Source: DASQFQ01 sp963802905 (GTDB lineage: Bacteria; Actinomycetota; Thermoleophilia; Solirubrobacterales; Solirubrobacteraceae). Taken from it: a DNA stretch of 64,000 nt. Where the stretch lies: positions 124,001 to 188,000 of the forward strand of contig CAWDKH010000009.1 in NCBI GenBank assembly GCA_963802905.1, read 5' to 3'. A program made the translations under genes and the position numbers. Shown one piece after another: positions 24,226-32,466 of the stretch (within the stretch, counting starts at the first letter, position 1; each line of letters starts with the position of its first letter). The notes below the pieces were generated by a model. It had not been told where the DNA came from, did not search any database, and saw only the letters and a list, made by a program, of their open reading frames with translations.

Positions 24226-25211
24226 GACGCACCCCCCATCCCCTGTTGGCCCTGCTGGCCGTCCTGTGCCTCGGATTCGCGTTCGCCGCGTGTGGCGGTG
24301 ATGACGAGTCGTCCTCGAGCTCCTCGGGCTCGAGCTCCGACAGCTCCGACGCGCCAGGCAGCGAGATCCAGAAGGTCTCCGGCGCCGAGTCCAAGCCGAC
24401 CATCACCGTCGGCTCGAAGAACTTCACCGAGCAGTTCGTGCTCGGCGAGATCTACTCGCAAGCGCTCGAGGCCGCCGGCTTCAAGGTCAAGAAGTCGCTC
24501 GATCTCGGCTCCGAGCTGATCGCCCACAAGGCGCTGCAGGCGGGCAAGGTCGACGCCTATCCGGAGTACACCGGCACCGCGCTGACCTCGTTCTTCGGCG
24601 TCAAGCCGGCTGACGTGCCGCGCGACGCCCAGAAGGCCTACGAGGACACCAAGGCCGGCTTCGCGAAGGAGGACATCACCGCGCTCGCTCCGACGCCGTT
24701 CGAGAACACGTACCGCCTCGGCATGACCAAGGAGGGGGCCGCGAAGATCGGCAACCCGAAGGTCATCTCCGACCTCAAGGGCAAGGAGTCGGACCTGAAG
24801 ATCTCCGGCTACCCGGAGTGCAACCAGCGCAAGGACTGCCTGCTCGGCGTCCAGGACGCCTACGGCCTGAAGTTCGGCAAGTTCGTCACCAGCCAGCAGC
24901 CGTACCAGGTGCTGGACTCCGGCGACGCGGACGTGGCGTTCATCTTCACCACCGATGGCCCCCTGGCCGGCGGCAAGTACGTGATCCTCGACGACGACAA
25001 GAAGTTCTTCCCGCCCTACAACGTCACGTTCAACGTGCGCAACGAGGCGATGAAGAACCTTGGCGCCGATGGCCAGAAGGTCATCGAGGATGTCCAGAAG
25101 CCGCTCACCCAGAAGGTGATGCAGGAGCTCAACGCCCGGGTGGACATCGACAAGCAGAAGCCTGAGGCGGTCGCCGCGAGCTATCTCAAGCAGGCGGGCT
25201 TCGTCAAGTAG
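24222..25211 (+). CDS. opuCC: Osmoprotectant-binding lipoprotein (OpuCC type), copy 1
   Basis: 329 residues. A lipoprotein signal ends in FAFAAC, followed by a serine-rich linker, then the type II binding domain: TVGSKNFTEQFVLGEIYSQALEAAGF, KVDAYPEYTGTALTSFF, and CNQRKDCLLGVQDAYGLKF, a Cys pair shared with copy 2. It delivers quaternary-amine osmolytes to the permeases. GTGA coupling upstream, and an intrinsic-type hairpin just after the stop ends the operon. Confidence 0.92.
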   Translation: MRRTPHPLLALLAVLCLGFAFAACGGDDESSSSSSGSSSDSSDAPGSEIQKVSGAESKPTITVGSKNFTEQFVLGEIYSQALEAAGFKVKKSLDLGSELIAHKALQAGKVDAYPEYTGTALTSFFGVKPADVPRDAQKAYEDTKAGFAKEDITALAPTPFENTYRLGMTKEGAAKIGNPKVISDLKGKESDLKISGYPECNQRKDCLLGVQDAYGLKFGKFVTSQQPYQVLDSGDADVAFIFTTDGPLAGGKYVILDDDKKFFPPYNVTFNVRNEAMKNLGADGQKVIEDVQKPLTQKVMQELNARVDIDKQKPEAVAASYLKQAGFVK

Positions 25212-25222
25212 TCCTGAGCATT

Positions 25223-25250
25223 CCCCCGCCCGTCATCTGGCGGGCGGGGG
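25223..25250 (+). terminator. Strong hairpin between the two binding-protein genes
   Basis: A perfect 10-bp GC stem (25223-25232 with 25241-25250) with an 8-nt loop lies 11 nt after the opuCC stop. There is no T-run. The last base of the right arm is also the first base of the next gene's -10. Confidence 0.65.
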
Positions 25251-25255
25251 ATAAT
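25250..25255 (+). promoter_or_regulatory. -10 element GATAAT, leaderless start of second binding protein
   Basis: GATAAT ends 9 nt before ATG 25265, the same hexamer and spacing as at 15952-15957. It abuts the hairpin, so termination and initiation are juxtaposed. Confidence 0.55.
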
Positions 25256-25264
25256 CGCGGCCGT

Positions 25265-26236
25265 ATGCTGCGCCGGGTCGCCGCACCACTCGTGTTGTGC
25301 CTGTTCCTGCTCGCCGGTTGCGGCGGCGGTGACGACGAGCCCGCGCAGTCCGAGAAGGCCGATCAGCCGGCCGCCGCGACGTCGAAGCTGATCCGCAAGA
25401 ACCCCGCGAACGCGGCGACGACGCTGACCATCGGGTCGAAGAACTTCACCGAGGAGTTCATCCTCGGCGAGATCTACGCTCAGGCGCTCAAGGCGGGCGG
25501 CTACAAGGTCCGCAAGCGGCTCGACTACGGCTCCGAGCTGGTCGCCTTCAAGGGCGTCCGCGAGGGCAAGCTCGACGCCTACCCCGAGTACACCGGCACC
25601 GCGCTGACGACGTTCTTCGACGTCGAGCCCAACAAGATCCCCAAGGACGAGCAGCAGGCCTACGAGCAGGCCAAGGCGGGCTTCGCGAAGCACGGTGTGA
25701 CCGCGCTGCCGCCGACGCCGTTCACGGACTCCAACGCGGTCGGGATGACGCAGGCGCGGGCGGCCGAGCTGGGGATCAAGACGATCTCCGACCTCAAGAG
25801 CAAGGCGCCGTCGCTGACGCTGTCGGGCTCGCTCGAGTGCCGGCGGCGGCTTGACTGCAAGCTCGGGCTCGAGCGCCTCTACGGCCTGAAGTTCAAGAAG
25901 TACCTGCCGACGGAGCTCCCCGACCGCCACTCGGTCCTCACCAGCGGCAAGGCCGACGTCTCGATCGTCTTCTCGACCGACGGCCAGATCACGACCGACG
26001 ACCTGCTCGTGCTCGAAGACGACAAGAAGCTGTTCCCGCCCTACAACGTCTCGCTCGTGGTCAACGACAAGGCGGCGCAGAAGGCGGGGCCGGACCTGCC
26101 GAAGATCGTCGCCCAGATTCAGCAGGACCTTTCGACCAAGGTCATGCAGGAGCTCAACTCGCGCGTCGACCTCGACAAGGAGCAGCCCGCCGAGGTCGCC
26201 CGCGCCTACCTGCAGCAGTTCGGCTACACCGACTAG
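25265..26236 (+). CDS. Osmoprotectant-binding lipoprotein (OpuCC type), copy 2
   Basis: 323 residues, a paralogue of the preceding protein. It has a lipobox LLAGC, then TIGSKNFTEEFILGEIYAQALKAGGY, KLDAYPEYTGTALTTFF, a conserved Cys pair in CRRRLDCKLGLERLYGLKF and a matching C-terminus. It has its own leaderless promoter, so it may be expressed independently and offer a different solute specificity to the same permease. The last base of its TAG is the first base of the next GTG. Confidence 0.9.
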   Translation: MLRRVAAPLVLCLFLLAGCGGGDDEPAQSEKADQPAAATSKLIRKNPANAATTLTIGSKNFTEEFILGEIYAQALKAGGYKVRKRLDYGSELVAFKGVREGKLDAYPEYTGTALTTFFDVEPNKIPKDEQQAYEQAKAGFAKHGVTALPPTPFTDSNAVGMTQARAAELGIKTISDLKSKAPSLTLSGSLECRRRLDCKLGLERLYGLKFKKYLPTELPDRHSVLTSGKADVSIVFSTDGQITTDDLLVLEDDKKLFPPYNVSLVVNDKAAQKAGPDLPKIVAQIQQDLSTKVMQELNSRVDLDKEQPAEVARAYLQQFGYTD

Positions 26237-27057
26237 TGCGCGTCCACTCCGTCCTCCCCGAGGCGCTGACGGCGGCCGTCGGCGCGGCGCTGGCGGGCGT
26301 CGAGCATGTGCCGCACTCCGATGTGGTGGACATGCGCGCTGCCGAGCTCGCAGCGGGCGATCCGGAGGCGCTGGCGCTGATCGGGCCGTTCCGCTCCCGC
26401 GCCGTGGCCGAGGCGGTCGAGGCGACCGCCCCCGTCGGGCTGCCGCTGCTCGCCCCGGTGGCGACCTGGGCGGGCGTCACGCGCAGCGACGAGCCGGGCG
26501 CCCAGGACGACCCGGCGCGCCACCGCGGCACGGTGCTGCGGATGGTGGCGCGCGACACCGCCGTGGCGGCTCGGCTGGCCGAGGACGTGCGCGCTGCCGA
26601 GCAATACGCGTTCGTCGTCGCCGGCGAGCACGAGTACGGCGTGCAGGTCGACGGACAGCTCGACCACGTCGGGCTGCCACGCGTCGATGACCCCGCCGAC
26701 GCCGACCTCGTGGTGCTGTGCGGGCTGGCGGGCGGGCCGGAGGTCGCGCGGGCGGCGAGCCTCGGCCTGCCGGTGATCGCGTTCTCCGGCGTCGAGGGCG
26801 AGCCCGCGGGCATCGCCGACCTCTCGCTCGTGCTCCCGTTCGCACCCGAGGAGGACATGTCAGGCACCACCGCGGCCGCGCGCGCGGCGACGCTGATCTC
26901 GGAGGCCGTCGCCGGCGGTGCCCTCGACCGCGCGGCGCTCCTGTCCGCAATGCGGATCGCCGGCCCGTTCGACGAGCACGGCGATCTAGTCGACCCGCCG
27001 GTCTGGCTCTACCGCGCGGCGGCGGACTGGAGTCTGCACCCGGACCGCCCCCTGTAG
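26236..27057 (+). CDS. Hypothetical protein with periplasmic-binding-like fold
   Basis: 273 residues, no clear signal peptide. The pattern of alternating beta/alpha (GDPEALALIGPFRSRAVAEAVEA, LPLLAPVATWAGVTRSDEPGA, RHRGTVLRMVARDTAVAARLAEDVRA) resembles a type I periplasmic-binding or amino-acid-receptor domain, but I cannot name a family. GTG overlaps the preceding stop by one base (TAGTG), so it is probably co-expressed with binding protein 2. A GC palindrome follows its stop. It may act as a cytoplasmic solute sensor (speculative). Confidence 0.6.
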   Translation: MRVHSVLPEALTAAVGAALAGVEHVPHSDVVDMRAAELAAGDPEALALIGPFRSRAVAEAVEATAPVGLPLLAPVATWAGVTRSDEPGAQDDPARHRGTVLRMVARDTAVAARLAEDVRAAEQYAFVVAGEHEYGVQVDGQLDHVGLPRVDDPADADLVVLCGLAGGPEVARAASLGLPVIAFSGVEGEPAGIADLSLVLPFAPEEDMSGTTAAARAATLISEAVAGGALDRAALLSAMRIAGPFDEHGDLVDPPVWLYRAAADWSLHPDRPL

Positions 27058-27060
27058 AAG

Positions 27061-27076
27061 CGGCGGCGCGCCGCCG
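27061..27076. terminator. GC palindrome, possible terminator
   Basis: A perfect 16-bp palindrome of CGG/CCG repeats (27061-27076) lies 3 nt after the stop of the hypothetical gene. It has no loop of its own and no T-run, so termination is uncertain. Confidence 0.3.
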
Positions 27077-27084
27077 ATGTTGGG

Positions 27085-27633
27085 GTGGTGGTGTACGACC
27101 TGATCGAGCGCGCGGTGATGTGGCTGCACGCGCTGCCGCCGTTCCCCGTCTGGCTGCTCCTCGGCATCGTGCTGGGCCTCCCGACCACGCTCATCCACGA
27201 GCTCGGGCACGGGATCGCCGCCAACATGATCGCCAAGGCCTCGGTCAAGATCGAGATCTCGCCCTACGGCATCGACTGGGCCGGCGAATGCCGGCTCGAC
27301 CCGGGCTCGCAGGTCAGCGTCGGCGCCTACATGGCCGTCGTTGCGGCTGGGCCCCTGGCTTCGCTCACCCAGGGCGTCACCGCGGTCTGGCTCAGCACCA
27401 CGCTGACGCCCGGCAGTGCGGCCTACGCGGTCGTCGCGGTCTTCGGGCTGTGGGGATTGCTGGCGGCTGTGCTGACCCTGGTTCCGAACAGCCAGCCCGA
27501 GCTGCACTCCGACGGGCAGAAGCTGCTCGACCTCACCCGGCTCGTCGTCGGCGGCCGCGTCGCGGACTGGATCGTGCTGTCCACGGGGGCAGAAGATCCG
27601 CACACTGCGACGTCGGTCCCCCCGCCCGGCTGA
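27085..27633 (+). CDS. M50-type (site-2 protease-like) membrane metallopeptidase
   Basis: 182 residues. The zinc motif HELGHGIAANMI (HExxH form) near residue 40 follows a hydrophobic helix. A second motif, NSQPELHSDGQ (N-x2-P-x4-D-G) near residue 145, matches the NPDG-like element that supplies the third ligand. Three to four helices lie between. These proteases cut within membranes, often releasing anti-sigma factors; the substrate here is unknown. The start is one of three consecutive GTG codons (27085, 27088, 27091). Confidence 0.8.
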   Translation: MVVYDLIERAVMWLHALPPFPVWLLLGIVLGLPTTLIHELGHGIAANMIAKASVKIEISPYGIDWAGECRLDPGSQVSVGAYMAVVAAGPLASLTQGVTAVWLSTTLTPGSAAYAVVAVFGLWGLLAAVLTLVPNSQPELHSDGQKLLDLTRLVVGGRVADWIVLSTGAEDPHTATSVPPPG

Positions 27634-27651
27634 GTCTGCCGCCGCCTCCGC

Positions 27652-27657
27652 TACGGT
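27652..27657 (+). promoter_or_regulatory. -10 element TACGGT, leaderless start of dut
   Basis: The hexamer ends 7 nt before the ATG at 27665. Confidence 0.4.
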
Positions 27658-27664
27658 CGCGGTC

Positions 27665-28117
27665 ATGTCCCTGGTGGCGACCGACGAGCTGCAGGTCCAG
27701 CTGCTCCACCCCGCCGCGGTGGCGCCCGCCCGCACCCGTGCCGGCGACGCCGGGTTCGACCTGCGCTGCGTTGATGACTTCTCGCTGGCTCCCGGTGAGC
27801 GGGCGGTTGTGCCGACCGGCGTCGCGGTCGCGCTGCCGGAGGGCCACGCCGGGCTCGTCGTGCCGCGCTCCGGGCTCGCGGCCCGCCACGGCATCTCCGT
27901 CGTCAACGGGCCTGGGCTGATCGATCCGAGCTACCGCGGCGAGGTCCGCGTCGTGCTCGTCAACCTCGGCGCCGAGCCCTACCGGGGCGAACCCGGGGAC
28001 CGGATCGCGCAGCTGCTGCTCGTGCCGTTCGTCGCGCCCGCCACGCGGGTCGTCGACGCGCTGCCGGAGTCAGCCGACGGGCGCGGCGCGAACGGCTTCG
28101 GCTCCTCGGGCCGCTAG
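27665..28117 (+). CDS. dut: dUTP diphosphatase
   Basis: 150 residues, normal for trimeric dUTPase. Motifs: 1 AGDAGFDLR, 2 PRSGLAARHGI, 3 GLIDPSYRGEVRVVLVN, 4 RGEPGDRIAQLLL and 5 RGANGFGSSGR. It hydrolyses dUTP to dUMP and pyrophosphate, keeping uracil out of DNA and feeding thymidylate synthesis. Leaderless-type promoter. The stop overlaps the convergent hflX stop by 4 bp (CTAG). Confidence 0.95.
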   Translation: MSLVATDELQVQLLHPAAVAPARTRAGDAGFDLRCVDDFSLAPGERAVVPTGVAVALPEGHAGLVVPRSGLAARHGISVVNGPGLIDPSYRGEVRVVLVNLGAEPYRGEPGDRIAQLLLVPFVAPATRVVDALPESADGRGANGFGSSGR

Positions 28118-29409
28118 TCGGCGTTGCCGTTGCCGTCGCCGTTGGCGTAGCGGTCGTAGCGCTCCGCCACGACCGCGGGCAGGCGGGCGCTGACGCGCAC
28201 GCCCTCGGCGGTGTCCTCGCGCTCGAGGTCGCCGGCCACGTCATGCAGCTCCGACAGCGTCTGGCCCTCGGAGAACGGTACGAGCAGCTCGACGTCGGTC
28301 AGCGAGCGCTCGAACGAGTCGGCGATTGCGGCACCGAGCGCGTCCATGCCCTCGCCGGTGACCGACGAGACGAGGAAGCCCTCCGGGTGGCGGAAGGCCA
28401 GCTCGTGGCGGCGGTCCTCGTCGAGCAGGTCGGCCTTGTTGAGCACGAGCAGGCGCGGCGACTCGCCCGCGCCGATCTCGTCGAGCACGTCGTCGACCGC
28501 GCGGGTCATCTGCTCGAGCTCCTCCTCCGGCGCGTGGGCGTCGACCACGTGGAGGATCAGGTCGGCGAGCTTGGTCTCCTCGAGCGTCGCGGCGAACGCG
28601 TTGACGAGCTGGTGGGGCAGCTTGCGGATGAAGCCGACGGTGTCAGTCACCAGGTACGTCCGGCCTTCGAGGCGCAGCGTGCGCGTCGTCGGGTCGAGCG
28701 TGTGGAACAGGCGGTCGCGGACGCCGACCTCGGAGCCCGTGAGCTGGTTGAGCAGCGTCGACTTGCCGGCGTTCGTGTAGCCCGCCAGCGCGACGTTGGG
28801 CAGGTGCGCGCGCTCGCGCTCGGCGCGCATCACCTTGCGGTTGGACTTCACGTGCTCGAGCCGCCGCCGCAGCGCGGAGATGCGGTCACGCGCGAGCCGG
28901 CGGTCGGTCTCGATCTGCGACTCGCCCGGGCCCCGGGTGCCGATGCCGCCGACACCGCGGCCGGCGCCGAGACGCTCGAGGTGCGTCCACAGGCCGCGCA
29001 TGCGGGCCATGTTGTACTCGAGCTGCGCGAGCTCGACCTGGAGCTTGCCGTCGGCGGTGTGGGCGTGCCCGGCGAAGATGTCGAGGATCACCGCGGTGCG
29101 GTCGATGACCGGCATCCCGAGCGCCTCCTCGAGGTTGCGCTCCTGCCGCGGGGTGAGCTCGTCGTCGATCGCGACGAGGTTCGCGTCCGCCTCCTTGAGC
29201 AGCGGCTTGAGCTCGTCGACCTTGCCGGAGCCGAGGTAGAGGTTGGGATGCGGCTTCTCGCGATGCTGGACCAGCTCGCCGACCACGGCGACGCCGGCGG
29301 TGCGGAGCAGCTCCTTGAGCTCGGACATGTCGTCGCCCGTCGGGGAGACGCCAATGCAGAAGGCCCGCTGCCGGGCCCGTCCCTGCACGCCGTTGTCACG
29401 CGATGCCAT
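28114..29409 (-). CDS. hflX: GTPase HflX
   Basis: 431 residues. The N-terminal HflX domain includes LLRTAGVAVVGELVQHREKPHPNLYLGSGKV and DDELTPRQERNLEEAL. The G-domain has G1 GYTNAGKSTLLNQL, G3 DTVGFI and G4 LNKAD. It binds 50S subunits and splits or rescues stalled ribosomes. The first ATG gives a ~25-residue extension before the usual start. A TACAAT -10 (29423-29418) is placed 8 nt before it, which supports this start as leaderless. Confidence 0.93.
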   Translation of the reverse strand: MASRDNGVQGRARQRAFCIGVSPTGDDMSELKELLRTAGVAVVGELVQHREKPHPNLYLGSGKVDELKPLLKEADANLVAIDDELTPRQERNLEEALGMPVIDRTAVILDIFAGHAHTADGKLQVELAQLEYNMARMRGLWTHLERLGAGRGVGGIGTRGPGESQIETDRRLARDRISALRRRLEHVKSNRKVMRAERERAHLPNVALAGYTNAGKSTLLNQLTGSEVGVRDRLFHTLDPTTRTLRLEGRTYLVTDTVGFIRKLPHQLVNAFAATLEETKLADLILHVVDAHAPEEELEQMTRAVDDVLDEIGAGESPRLLVLNKADLLDEDRRHELAFRHPEGFLVSSVTGEGMDALGAAIADSFERSLTDVELLVPFSEGQTLSELHDVAGDLEREDTAEGVRVSARLPAVVAERYDRYANGDGNGNAD

Positions 29410-29417
29410 CCACCATC

Positions 29418-29423
29418 ATTGTA
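29418..29423 (-). promoter_or_regulatory. -10 element TACAAT, leaderless start of hflX
   Basis: On the minus strand TACAAT ends 8 nt before the ATG at 29409. Confidence 0.5.
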
Positions 29424-29432
29424 GGCCGCTGG

Positions 29433-30221
29433 TCAGGCCAGCTCGGAGCGCGCCGGCGCGGGCAGCTTGGAGTAGCGCGCCAGCAGGTGGGCGGTCGGGA
29501 TGACCATCACGCCCTCCGTCGGATCCCCGACCCACGTGCCGAGCCCGACGCTGAGCGCGTAGGCCGCGTAGGCGGCGGCGCAGGCGTCGATCTCGTCGAG
29601 CGTGCGGTGCCAGAGGCCGCCGTCGTCGTCGTAGACGCCCTTGAGCTTGAGCGCCGCGATCCGCTGCTGGCCGCCCCACGGCGTGCGCTTCGGCGGCGGG
29701 CGGTGGCCGAGCAGCGCGCAGAAGATCGCGTCCGGATAGGTCTCGAAGACGCGGCCCGAGCGCATCGCGGAGCTCCCCACGGCGCCCTCGAGCGCGCCGT
29801 TGGCGGTCTCCGGCACGTAGCGCCCGAGCGGCGCCAGCGCGTCGAACAGCTCGAAGCCCACGGTCATCCACTCCGGCGCCGTCTCGTCGGCGGCCGGGAC
29901 CGGATAGAGCGGCAGCCCGCGGCGGTAGAGCACGGCGTCGCACACGCGCATGCGCTCGTAGCGGCCGTCGGGCAGGCCGAGCGTCGCGCGGGCGGGCGCG
30001 TCGGGCCCGAGCAGACCCAGCCGCCGCCCCGACGGCGCGTCGACCCCGACCACGGCCTCGCCGCGCCCGAAGCCCTGGATCGTGCGCGCGACATGCTCGA
30101 CCGTGCCGGGCGCGTAAAAGGTCGCCACGAGCTCGACGCCGTCGGTGCCCTTGCGCTCGTGCAGCGTGCACAGTTGCTGGTTGTCCGGTCGCGCCGAGAC
30201 GTCGATGCCGCAAAACCGCAT
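29433..30221 (-). CDS. DUF429 family protein
   Basis: 262 residues. N-terminus MRFCGIDVSARPDNQQLCTL, an Asp in VVGVDAPSG and late motifs FETYPDAIFCALLG and DEIDACAAAYAAYAL fit DUF429, an RNase H-like fold predicted to be a nuclease. The acidic residues D7 (GIDVS), D60 region (GVDAP) and DEIDA could form a metal site. Function is not established. It precedes hflX in the same direction with a short gap. Confidence 0.75.
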   Translation of the reverse strand: MRFCGIDVSARPDNQQLCTLHERKGTDGVELVATFYAPGTVEHVARTIQGFGRGEAVVGVDAPSGRRLGLLGPDAPARATLGLPDGRYERMRVCDAVLYRRGLPLYPVPAADETAPEWMTVGFELFDALAPLGRYVPETANGALEGAVGSSAMRSGRVFETYPDAIFCALLGHRPPPKRTPWGGQQRIAALKLKGVYDDDGGLWHRTLDEIDACAAAYAAYALSVGLGTWVGDPTEGVMVIPTAHLLARYSKLPAPARSELA

Positions 30222-30274
30222 CTACCTATGTTCCTGGTCGCAAATCGCTTGCGGGCCGCAGAAGCGCATGCGCG

Positions 30275-30280
30275 TATGGT
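30275..30280 (+). promoter_or_regulatory. -10 element TATGGT, leaderless start of dapE
   Basis: TATGGT ends 8 nt before the ATG at 30289. Confidence 0.5.
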
Positions 30281-30288
30281 GCCCGCTC

Positions 30289-31321
30289 ATGCCCTCGAGC
30301 GACACCGACCTCGGCGAGCGCCTCGCGGCCCGAACGCTGGAGCTGATCGACCTCCCTTCGGAGTCTCGTGACGAGGCGGCGCTCGCGGCCCACGTGCGGT
30401 CGCTGCTGCCCGATGCGCGCGACCTCGGCGACACCGGCGTGCTGGCCGGCCCGGAGGGTGCGCGGGTGCTGCTCGGCGGTCACCTGGACACCGTCCCGGC
30501 CCAGGGCAACCGCCCCGGCCGGCGCGACGGGGAGCGCGTGATCGGCCTCGGCTCGAGCGACATGAAGGGCGCGCTCGCGGTGATGATCGAGCTGGTCCGC
30601 GACGGGCTCCCGTTCGGCGCGCTGTTCTTCGGCCGCGAGGAGCTGCCGTTCGACGAGAGCGCGCTGACGCCGCTGCTCGCGCGCCACCCGCTGTCGCCCG
30701 AGCTCGCGGTGATGATGGAGCCGACCGACAACGCGCTGCACGCCGGCTGCCTCGGCAACGTCAACGCGACGTGGACGTTCCGCGGCGTGTCCGGGCACTC
30801 GGCGCGCCCGTGGTTCGCCGACAACGCGATCACGCACGCCGCCGCCGGCGTGACCGCGCTGGCCGCGCACGAACCGGAGCCGCACGACTTCGACGGGCTC
30901 GAGTTCGTCGAGGTCGCGTCGGTCACGAAGATCGCGGGCGGGATCGCCATGAACGTGATCCCCGGCGAGGCGACCGCGCACGTGAACTACCGCTACGCGC
31001 CGGGCCGCACGCCGGAGGAGGCCGAGGCGCGGCTGCAGGAGCTGTGCGCCGGGCATGGCGAGCTGCGGATCGACGCCCACGCGCCGTCGGGCGCGGTCGC
31101 GCGCGGGCCGCTGGTGGACGCACTGATCGCCGCCGGCGGACCTGGCGGTCGCGCCCAAGCAGGCGTGGACGCCGGTGGCGGAGTTCGCCCAGGCCGGCGT
31201 CGCGGCGGTCAACTTCGGCCCGGGCGACCCGCCGCAGGCGCACACCCGCGACGAGTCGATCTCGGTGGCGGCGCTCGTGCGCAGCTACCGGGTGCTCGAG
31301 AATTTCGCGCAGACGCTGTGA
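30289..31321 (+). CDS. dapE: Succinyl-diaminopimelate desuccinylase, one frameshift near 31138
   Basis: About 343 residues after correction. An M20 metallopeptidase fold: GGHLDTVP, SSDMKGALAV, FGREELPFDES (catalytic Glu) and a final HTRDE. A +1 slip near 31138 moves the frame so that ALIAAGG continues as DLAVAPKQAWTPVAEFAQAGVAAVNFGPGD. It cleaves N-succinyl-LL-DAP to LL-DAP in lysine and peptidoglycan synthesis. The stop overlaps the dapC GTG. Some related M20 enzymes differ in substrate, but the dapC, dapD and dapF neighbours support DapE. Confidence 0.9.
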
Positions 31322-32466
31322 AGCCCTCGCCGATCCTCACCGGCCTCAAGGCGTATCCGTTCGTGCGCCTGACCGACGCCAAGCGCGAGCTCCTCGCCCG
31401 CGGCGTCGAGGTCGTCGACTTCGGCATCGGCGAGCCGCGCGAGGACACCGCGCCGTTCATCCGCGAGCGCCTCGCCGCCTCGCTGACGCCCCAGTCGACC
31501 TACCCGCTGGCCGAGGGGCTGCCGGAGCTGCGCGAGGCCGTCGCCGCGTGGATCGCGCGCCGTTTCGGGCCGGCGCTGGATCCGGACACCGAGGTCCTCC
31601 CCACGCTCGGCTCCAAGGAGGCGATCTTCCACCTCGCCCAGGTCGTCGGCGGCGACTTCGTGGCCGTCACCACGCCCGGCTACCCGGTCGCCGAGCGCGG
31701 CGCCGCGTTCGCCGGCAAGCAGGTGCTCGAGCTCGAGCTGGCGCCCGAGCGCGGCTTCCTCCCCGACCTCGCGGCCGTCGACGCCGCCACCTGGGACCGC
31801 ACCGCGATCCTGTGGCTCAACTACCCGAACAACCCGACCGCCGCGAGCGCGCCGCTCGAGCTCTACGAGCAGGCCGCAGAGATCGCGCGCAGGCACGACG
31901 TGGTCGTCGCCTCCGACGAGGCCTACTCGGAGATCTACTTCGGCGAGATGCCGCCGGTCTCGGCGCTCGAGGTCAGCGACCGCCGCAACGTGATCGCGCT
32001 CAACACGCTCTCCAAGCGCTCCTCGATGCCCGGATACCGCTCCGGCTTCGTGGCCGGCGACCCCGACGTGATCGCCGCACTCAAGCGCTACCGGCCCAAC
32101 GTCGGCGTCGCACCGCCCGAGTTCATCCAGCGCGCCGCGGTCGCCGCGTGGGGCGACGAGGAGCACGTCGAGGACGTTCGCGCGCTCTACCGCGCCAAGC
32201 GCGACGTGCTGCTGCCGGTGTTCGAGGCGGCCGGCATCTACCACGCGGGCGGCGACGCGACGTTCTTCCTCTGGCTCGACGCCGGCGAGCGCGCCGACTC
32301 GCTGGCCGCCACGCTGCTCGAGCGCGGCGTCGTGCTCGCGCCGGGCTCGTTCTTCGGCCCCGCGGGCGAGGGCTTCCTCCGCCTCGCGCTGGTGCCGACG
32401 CTCGCCGAGTGCGAGCGCGCGGCGGACGCTCCTGGCGTCAGTCGTTGGCGTGTAGGGCGGCGTTGA
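31318..32466 (+). CDS. dapC: Succinyldiaminopimelate aminotransferase (class I/II, PLP)
   Basis: 382 residues. Fold type I aminotransferase: FGIGEPREDTAPFIRERL at the start, WLNYPNNPTAA, VVASDEAYSEIYF and the PLP lysine in NTLSKRSSMPGYRSGFVAG, then RLALVPTLAECERAA at the end. It transfers an amino group to N-succinyl-2-amino-6-ketopimelate. GTGA overlap with dapE. The last ~12 residues (APGVSRWRVGRR) look unlike the family; a +1 shift near 32430 would give a shorter tail ending at a TAG near 32452. It overlaps the convergent dapD by 29 bp. Confidence 0.9.
   Translation: MKPSPILTGLKAYPFVRLTDAKRELLARGVEVVDFGIGEPREDTAPFIRERLAASLTPQSTYPLAEGLPELREAVAAWIARRFGPALDPDTEVLPTLGSKEAIFHLAQVVGGDFVAVTTPGYPVAERGAAFAGKQVLELELAPERGFLPDLAAVDAATWDRTAILWLNYPNNPTAASAPLELYEQAAEIARRHDVVVASDEAYSEIYFGEMPPVSALEVSDRRNVIALNTLSKRSSMPGYRSGFVAGDPDVIAALKRYRPNVGVAPPEFIQRAAVAAWGDEEHVEDVRALYRAKRDVLLPVFEAAGIYHAGGDATFFLWLDAGERADSLAATLLERGVVLAPGSFFGPAGEGFLRLALVPTLAECERAADAPGVSRWRVGRR

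Noticed and set aside
32425..32466. Real C-terminal extension of DapC overlapping dapD
   Set aside because: The last dozen residues look unlike the family and a +1 shift gives a natural end; I treat it as a probable error rather than a true overlap.
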